Positions 59,673-64,000 of a DNA stretch of 64,000 nt are shown here, piece after piece. Made by a program: the position numbers and the translations under genes. The notes beneath the pieces were generated by a model. That model saw only the letters and a list, made by a program, of their open reading frames with translations. It ran no database searches and was not told the DNA's origin. The DNA lies in the NCBI GenBank assembly GCA_963693035.2, contig CAXMMQ010000002.1, positions 1 through 64,000 on the forward strand, in the 5' to 3' direction. How positions within the stretch are numbered: position 1 is the first letter of the stretch; the number at the start of each line of letters is the position of its first letter. The DNA comes from Lichenicoccus sp963693035. Its GTDB lineage: Bacteria; Pseudomonadota; Alphaproteobacteria; Acetobacterales; Acetobacteraceae.

Positions 59673-60370
59673 GTGGAGCCGACGATCCCCTGCCTGGGGA
59701 TCCGCAGGACGGCTCCGGGCGTTCGCGATGGTCGGATCCCGGCAGCGAGGGGGGCCTGTTCGATCTCGATGGCGGCGCCGCCGGTGGCCAGGATGCCGGC
59801 CAGGATGTGGGCCTGGCGCGGCTGAAGAAATCGCCAACCGCCTTCCGCACGATCAGCGAGGTGGCGGACGAGTTGCATGTGCCGCAGCATGTGCTGCGCT
59901 TCTGGGAGACACGGTTCCCGCAGGTCAAGCCGCTTAAGCGCGGCGGTGGCCGGCGCTACTACCGTCCCGACGATGTCGGCCTGCTGCGCCGCATCGCCGA
60001 CCTGCTCTACATCCAGGGCTACACCATCAAGGGCGTGCAGCGGCTGCTGCGCGATGGCGACGGGACGCTGCAGGGCGACCTGCCGCCGCCGGAGGTCGCC
60101 GACCAGGATGGCGACGATGCGCAGGCGTCCGGCGGCGAGGGCGCCATTCTGGTGGCGCGCCAAGAGCCGGCGCGACCGGCGCCGCTCCAGGGCAGCGTCG
60201 GCCCCGAGCCTGTTGCCGGGACGCATGCGGCCGGGCTGGCGGCCCAGGAGCCGCCTGCGGCCGCCGAGGCGGTTTCGCGCAGCCAGTCGCTGGAGATCGG
60301 CCGGTTGCGCACCGCCCTGGGCATGGTGCTGGCCGAACTGGAAAGCCTGCGCCGGCAGTTGCCGACTTGA
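59669..60370 (+). CDS. MerR family transcriptional regulator
   Basis: 233 residues. A disordered Gly/Asp-rich N-terminus of about 50 residues, then a MerR winged helix: FRTISEVADELHVPQHVLRFWETRFPQVKPLKRGGGRRYYRPDD in parts, followed by LLRRIADLLYIQGYTIKGVQRLLRDG. The end has a helix LGMVLAELESLRRQL. Coupling to ihfA (ATGA) is usual in alphaproteobacteria. No metal-binding cysteines, so it is not a metal sensor of the classical kind. Confidence 0.9.
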   Translation: MSGADDPLPGDPQDGSGRSRWSDPGSEGGLFDLDGGAAGGQDAGQDVGLARLKKSPTAFRTISEVADELHVPQHVLRFWETRFPQVKPLKRGGGRRYYRPDDVGLLRRIADLLYIQGYTIKGVQRLLRDGDGTLQGDLPPPEVADQDGDDAQASGGEGAILVARQEPARPAPLQGSVGPEPVAGTHAAGLAAQEPPAAAEAVSRSQSLEIGRLRTALGMVLAELESLRRQLPT

Positions 60371-60430
60371 GCGCGGGCGCCGTTGCAGTTGCCGCCGGGC
60401 ACTGCTACATCGGCGCGGCCGCAGGTATGG

Positions 60431-60507
60431 CGGGCAGTAGCGCAGCCTGGTAGCGCATCAGTCTGGGGGACTGGGGGTCGTGGGTTCGAATCCCGCCTGC
60501 CCGACCA
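60431..60507 (+). tRNA. tRNA-Pro (GGG)
   Basis: 77 bases with encoded CCA. Acceptor arm CGGGCAG pairs with CTGCCCG; anticodon stem TCAGT/ACTGG with loop CTGGGGG, anticodon GGG; T arm GTGGG-TTCGAAT-CCCGC. All arms close. It lies between the MerR gene and the polysaccharide cluster, a junction where horizontally acquired clusters often sit, though no attachment repeat was found. Confidence 0.96.
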
Positions 60508-60640
60508 AAACTTCCCTGTCGGATATTCCGCCGATCGGGTCCCGACCCGGCGTTGAGGCCGGCAGCCGCTCCGGCATGCGAAACCTGCGAGGCCGGCGAA
60601 GATCGCGATTGCGATGAAGACGGGCGACATGAAGCCCGGT

Positions 60641-61975
60641 TCAGGCGGCGGTCCGGAAGAGCTGGTTGGTCGCGGACCGCAGCGCCGCAATCCGGAAACT
60701 GTCGCGTATGCGTATGTTGTCGAGGTAGCGCACGGATCCCCACATGCCGAGCAGCAGCAGCACGGCCTCGGAGGTGATCGACGCGATCACCGCGCCAGGC
60801 AGGCCGAGCGTCGGCAGCAGGATCAGATTGAGCGCGAGGCTGCAGGCCGCCGAGATGCCGGAGAACATGACCCGCCGGCGCACGTTGATCTCGGAGACCA
60901 GCATCGCGGTGTAGGCGCTCTGCATGAAGCGCAACGGGATCGTCGGCGTCAGGGTGATCAGCACCATGGTGGTCTTGGCATAGCGGGGGCCGAAGATGAA
61001 CGGGACCGCGTAGGGCGCGCTGAGTGCCACCACGACCATCGTGACGAGGCCGACGGCGACCATCGCCGCGGCGCTGACATGCAGGATGGCCCGGAAGCTT
61101 TCGTGATCATGCTCCGCCCACCGGCAGATCCGTCCCATCAGGAACTTGGTGAACACGATGTTCGGGATCAGGTGGATGGCGGAGATGATCAGAAGCGCGC
61201 CGCTGAATACCGCCGTGTTGCTCGGCCCGATGAACCAGGTCACGAGCAGCAGAACGCTCTGGGAATAAACCAGGTAGAAGACGGTAATGAAGGCGAACGG
61301 AAACGACAGCTTGGCGGTGGCGAGTGGGCTTGGCCCCTCGAGCACGCGGTCGCCCTGAGCCGGCCCATGCCCGACGAGCTTCAATCGCCGCGTATAGAAG
61401 CTGCGTATGATCGCAGCGCCGCTCAACAGCAGCAGCAATCCGACGAAGCCATAGCCCTCCAGCACCGCATGCAGGGACCGCGCGTGATAGATCAGCGCAA
61501 CGGCCACCAGGAAGCGGCCCAGTTGCGACAGCGCCTGCCACAGGGCGAGCTGGCCGAAGCGCTCCTCGAGCTGGAACTTGACCGATGCGATCTCCACGGC
61601 GCACTGGCCGAGCAGCATCAGGCTGGAGAACAGCACGACAAGGCTCATCCAGTGGCCGGAAAACCCGCCGGCGGAAATGATGTAGCCCGCCAGCGCGAGC
61701 AGGCTCAGCACGTTCGTCAGGCCGAGCAAAGCGAAGGACGGCCGCACCCATCGGAAGGCGCGATAGCCCTCGCGGCCGAAGACCTGGATCCAGAACCAGT
61801 TCACGCCGAATCCCGCAAGTGGCGACAGCAGGTTCACGGCGGCGAGGATGGTCGCGAGGCGTCCGTAGTCCGGCACCGTCAGCGAATGGATGAGCATGAG
61901 CTGCGCACCCATCGACAGCAGCGCCGCCCCGAAGGTGCCCCCGAACAGCATCAGCAACGGCCGCAGCTTCAGCAT
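60641..61975 (-). CDS. Polysaccharide flippase (Wzx-like, MATE/MOP superfamily)
   Basis: 444 residues with about 12-14 hydrophobic segments. Opening LLMLFGGTFGAALLSMGAQLMLIHSL, then DYGRLATILAAVNLLSPLAGFG, are typical of lipid-linked oligosaccharide flippases; a charged loop RFGQLALWQALSQLGRF matches the family. It should move lipid-linked repeat units across the inner membrane. The start ATG overlaps the upstream glycosyltransferase stop by 7 bases. The frame is open further upstream. Confidence 0.87.
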   Translation of the reverse strand: MLKLRPLLMLFGGTFGAALLSMGAQLMLIHSLTVPDYGRLATILAAVNLLSPLAGFGVNWFWIQVFGREGYRAFRWVRPSFALLGLTNVLSLLALAGYIISAGGFSGHWMSLVVLFSSLMLLGQCAVEIASVKFQLEERFGQLALWQALSQLGRFLVAVALIYHARSLHAVLEGYGFVGLLLLLSGAAIIRSFYTRRLKLVGHGPAQGDRVLEGPSPLATAKLSFPFAFITVFYLVYSQSVLLLVTWFIGPSNTAVFSGALLIISAIHLIPNIVFTKFLMGRICRWAEHDHESFRAILHVSAAAMVAVGLVTMVVVALSAPYAVPFIFGPRYAKTTMVLITLTPTIPLRFMQSAYTAMLVSEINVRRRVMFSGISAACSLALNLILLPTLGLPGAVIASITSEAVLLLLGMWGSVRYLDNIRIRDSFRIAALRSATNQLFRTAA

Positions 61976-63108
61976 GACGGCGGCATCTGCAGGGCGCCCT
62001 GCGCGTGCAGCCTCATCGCGGGAGCCTCGGACGCGATCGACGCGAACAGGCCGAGATAGGCCTTCGCCTGGCCGAGGGTCGAGAAGCTGGACCGGGCATG
62101 CACGGTCGCGGCGGCGGTCAGGGTCTGCCAGAGTTGTTGGGAGTTCAGGAGGCGCGTGATGGAGGCAGCGAACTTCACCGCATCTCCCACCGGTGCGAGC
62201 AGGCCGGTCGATCCGTCGCGCACGATCTCGGAATTGCCCGGAATGTCGGAGGCGACGACCGCGACCTGCAGCAGCATCGCCTCGGCGAGGGAAATCGGCA
62301 GACCTTCCCAGCGGGAGGGCAAGACGCACACGCGCGCCTGCGAGAGCAGGTCGAGCGCCTCGTGCCGGGGCCTGGATCCGGCGAAGACGATCTGCTCGCC
62401 GACTCCGGTGGCCTGGATCTTCGCGCGCAGCGCCTGCTCGAGATCGCCGCCGGCCACGATCAGCATGCTCGGTCGCAGCGGGCGCATCGCGAGCAGGATG
62501 TCCGGCAGGATGAGCGGATCCTTCTGCGCATGCAGGCGTCCGATGAACGCGAGATCGAAGCGGCGCTGGGAGGGGCTGCGGACCAGGCCGGCGGGAACCG
62601 CGACTCCGTTATGGATGACGACATGGGCCGCGCGGCCGAGCAGATGGTGGTTCCTTGCCTGCGTTGCGTCGGCGTTCGACACGAACACGGTCCGGTCGGC
62701 GCGCGAGACGCAGAACCGTTCGGCCGCGCGTCCCACCGCGCGTCCCGCAAGCGACTTCCTGGTATAGTGCAGCCCGTGCACGATATGGACCAGTGGCGGC
62801 CTCCGGGAGCGACCGATCAGGGCGGGCGGCAGGGTCGAGCGGGCACCATGCGCCAGCATCATGTCCGGGCGGAAATCGGCGATGATCTCGCGCATGCGCG
62901 CGCTTGCCTGCCGCGCCTTCAGGCGACTTGAGAAATCCGCTTCGTAGAGCGGTAGGCTTGCCAGTCTGGCCTGCTGCGACAGGTGGCTGTAGACCTGCGT
63001 CGCAATGGCGGACCGCACGCCGAAATCGCCGAGCGATGCGCACAACGTCTGCACCACGGTGGGGCCGCCGCCCGCAGATCCGTCAGCCATGATGTGCAGG
63101 ACCCGCAT
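61969..63108 (-). CDS. Glycosyltransferase family 4
   Basis: 379 residues, GT-B. N-terminal HIMADGSAGGGPTVVQTLC, C-terminal LAFIGRLHAQKDPLILPDIL, IVAGGDLEQAL and VLPSRWEGLPISLAEAMLLQ with the nucleotide-sugar-binding glutamates. Likely adds one sugar to a lipid-linked oligosaccharide. Start ATG at 63108 overlaps the stop of the ligase gene by one base. Donor sugar unknown. Confidence 0.88.
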   Translation of the reverse strand: MRVLHIMADGSAGGGPTVVQTLCASLGDFGVRSAIATQVYSHLSQQARLASLPLYEADFSSRLKARQASARMREIIADFRPDMMLAHGARSTLPPALIGRSRRPPLVHIVHGLHYTRKSLAGRAVGRAAERFCVSRADRTVFVSNADATQARNHHLLGRAAHVVIHNGVAVPAGLVRSPSQRRFDLAFIGRLHAQKDPLILPDILLAMRPLRPSMLIVAGGDLEQALRAKIQATGVGEQIVFAGSRPRHEALDLLSQARVCVLPSRWEGLPISLAEAMLLQVAVVASDIPGNSEIVRDGSTGLLAPVGDAVKFAASITRLLNSQQLWQTLTAAATVHARSSFSTLGQAKAYLGLFASIASEAPAMRLHAQGALQMPPSC

Positions 63109-64000
63109 TACCTTGCGGCCGGACGGGCGGAATACGAAACCGCCATGGCGCGCCCCGGGAGGCGTTGCGTGCGGGCCGCGGGCGGCAGGGCGGAGAGCAC
63201 GACGATCGCGGCGATCCCCAGGGCGCCCATCGCATAGCTCGGACGGAACGCGACCTCGGAAAAGGCCGACACGCCCCAGCAGACCATGAAGGTGGACAAC
63301 GTCGCGATCAGCAGCGCGTTGCCGCCTTTCGGCTCCCAGGCGCGCATGGCCCGCACAATCGCCATGGCGACCGCGCCGTAGAGCAGCGCCGATCCGATCA
63401 CGCCGCCGGACAAGGCGAGGTCGAGAAAGCCGTTATGGGAATGGCTGACCTTGAAACGCGCGACCAGGTAAGGAACCAGGCCGCCCATCGTCGCGGAGCC
63501 ATAGCCATTTCCATACACCGGATGCTGCTGGATGATGCGCCATGCCGCCGCCCAGATCTCGGTGCGTCCGGACAGGTCGGCGCTGCGCCCGAGCAGCTCC
63601 AGGAACTCGGTCTTCAGCCCGCTCACGATCACCACCACGACCGGCAGCGCCAGCAGCGTGATCACCCGCAGGATGCCGCCGAGCACGAACAGCAGCCCAT
63701 ACCCGCAGACCCCCACGGCGAGGATCGCGAATGCCGCCGCCGACTTGCTGGCGACCGCGAGCAGCAGGCTGCATCCGAGTGCCGCGATCCACGCCACGCG
63801 CGAGCGGAACAGGTGCCTGCCTTGCACGAAATAGATCACCGAGAACGAGGCCATGACCTGGCCGAGGACATTCTTGTCGTCATAGACGCCACGCCACGCG
63901 CCCGCCGATGGCTCGCTGGCCTGATGCACGCCATAGAGCGGGAACAGCACGATGACGCAGAGTGAGACGACGGCAACTGCAAAGCCGCCGGACGCGAACA
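63108..64000 (-). CDS. O-antigen ligase/polymerase family membrane protein (5' end outside the window)
   Basis: The 3' part of a membrane protein, open to the window end and without a start here. At least seven hydrophobic segments and the periplasmic loop with GRTEIWAAAWRIIQQHPVYGNGYGS, which is the Wzy_C/WaaL signature (GR...W...HP..G.G), then HSHNGFLDLALSGG with a conserved His. It may ligate O-chains to lipid A-core or polymerise repeat units. With the flippase and GT4 it forms the end of a surface-polysaccharide operon. Confidence 0.85.
   Translation of the reverse strand, partial: FASGGFAVAVVSLCVIVLFPLYGVHQASEPSAGAWRGVYDDKNVLGQVMASFSVIYFVQGRHLFRSRVAWIAALGCSLLLAVASKSAAAFAILAVGVCGYGLLFVLGGILRVITLLALPVVVVIVSGLKTEFLELLGRSADLSGRTEIWAAAWRIIQQHPVYGNGYGSATMGGLVPYLVARFKVSHSHNGFLDLALSGGVIGSALLYGAVAMAIVRAMRAWEPKGGNALLIATLSTFMVCWGVSAFSEVAFRPSYAMGALGIAAIVVLSALPPAARTQRLPGRAMAVSYSARPAAR

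Noticed and set aside
60420..60640. Attachment site or integrase next to tRNA-Pro
   Set aside because: No direct repeat of the tRNA 3' end and no integrase were found in the window.
1..64000. CRISPR arrays, prophage genes, toxin-antitoxin pairs, restriction systems
   Set aside because: No regularly spaced repeats and no gene with the relevant motifs were seen.

Overview
The window is 64 kb of GC-rich chromosome from an alphaproteobacterium, most probably in the Acetobacteraceae (acetic acid bacteria and relatives). The basis is indirect: strong G/C third-position bias, a three-haem periplasmic cytochrome of the type paired with membrane dehydrogenases in that family, a MarR/OmpR/kinase trio resembling alphaproteobacterial PetP-PetR, COQ9 and CBP3-like genes, and the order ffh-rpsP-rimM-trmD-rplS-leuCDB. 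No rRNA, prophage, CRISPR array or complete transposase gene was seen; there is one tRNA, tRNA-Pro(GGG).

Layout. 1-3.1 kb: end of thiG, thiE, a 2OG-Fe(II) oxygenase and a metallophosphoesterase. 3.2-6.8 kb: a ribose-type sugar ABC transporter. 7-9 kb: a tri-haem cytochrome c. 9.2-12.7 kb: a Na+/H+ antiporter with a cyclic-nucleotide-binding-like domain and an AEC transporter. 12.7-18.9 kb: lpxB-hisI-ygfZ and, divergently, two glycosyltransferases and asnB. 18.9-20.85 kb: a lower-GC island with two unrecognised membrane proteins. 20.85-24.35 kb: a dihydroorotase-like amidohydrolase, a creatininase-family protein and small proteins. 24.5-29.2 kb: yfgM-like, bamB, der and an MFS transporter. 29.2-34.4 kb: a TonB receptor, a YfiR-like periplasmic protein and a divergent GGDEF-EAL gene broken by a frameshift.

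34.7-45.3 kb is housekeeping: ffh, rpsP, rimM, trmD, rplS, leuC, leuD, leuB, an antiporter, rpsU, def, a COQ9-like gene and ilvE. 45.4-48.2 kb holds a MarR regulator, an OmpR-type regulator and a sensor kinase. 48.2-54.8 kb is a sugar or polyol uptake and oxidation cluster: SDR, Gfo/Idh dehydrogenase, a decayed sugar isomerase, a FrcABC-like ABC transporter and a divergent LacI-type regulator. 54.9-60.4 kb: bamE, a CBP3-type chaperone, a DUF177 protein, rpmF, plsX, fabH, ihfA and a MerR regulator. After tRNA-Pro, 60.6-64 kb is a polysaccharide cluster (flippase, glycosyltransferase, O-antigen ligase/polymerase) that runs off the window.

The least ordinary parts are two about 100-bp MITE-like repeats in inverted orientation around the SDR and Gfo/Idh genes, one of which supplies the stop codon of the sensor kinase and the other of which abuts a truncated, frameshifted isomerase gene; a palindrome that exactly fills the -35/-10 spacer of the LacI-type regulator gene; a 9-bp hairpin that covers the leuC ribosome-binding site; the TonB receptor/YfiR/c-di-GMP group with its frameshift; and the low-GC island. 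I see no complete new system; these are the places I would look first.
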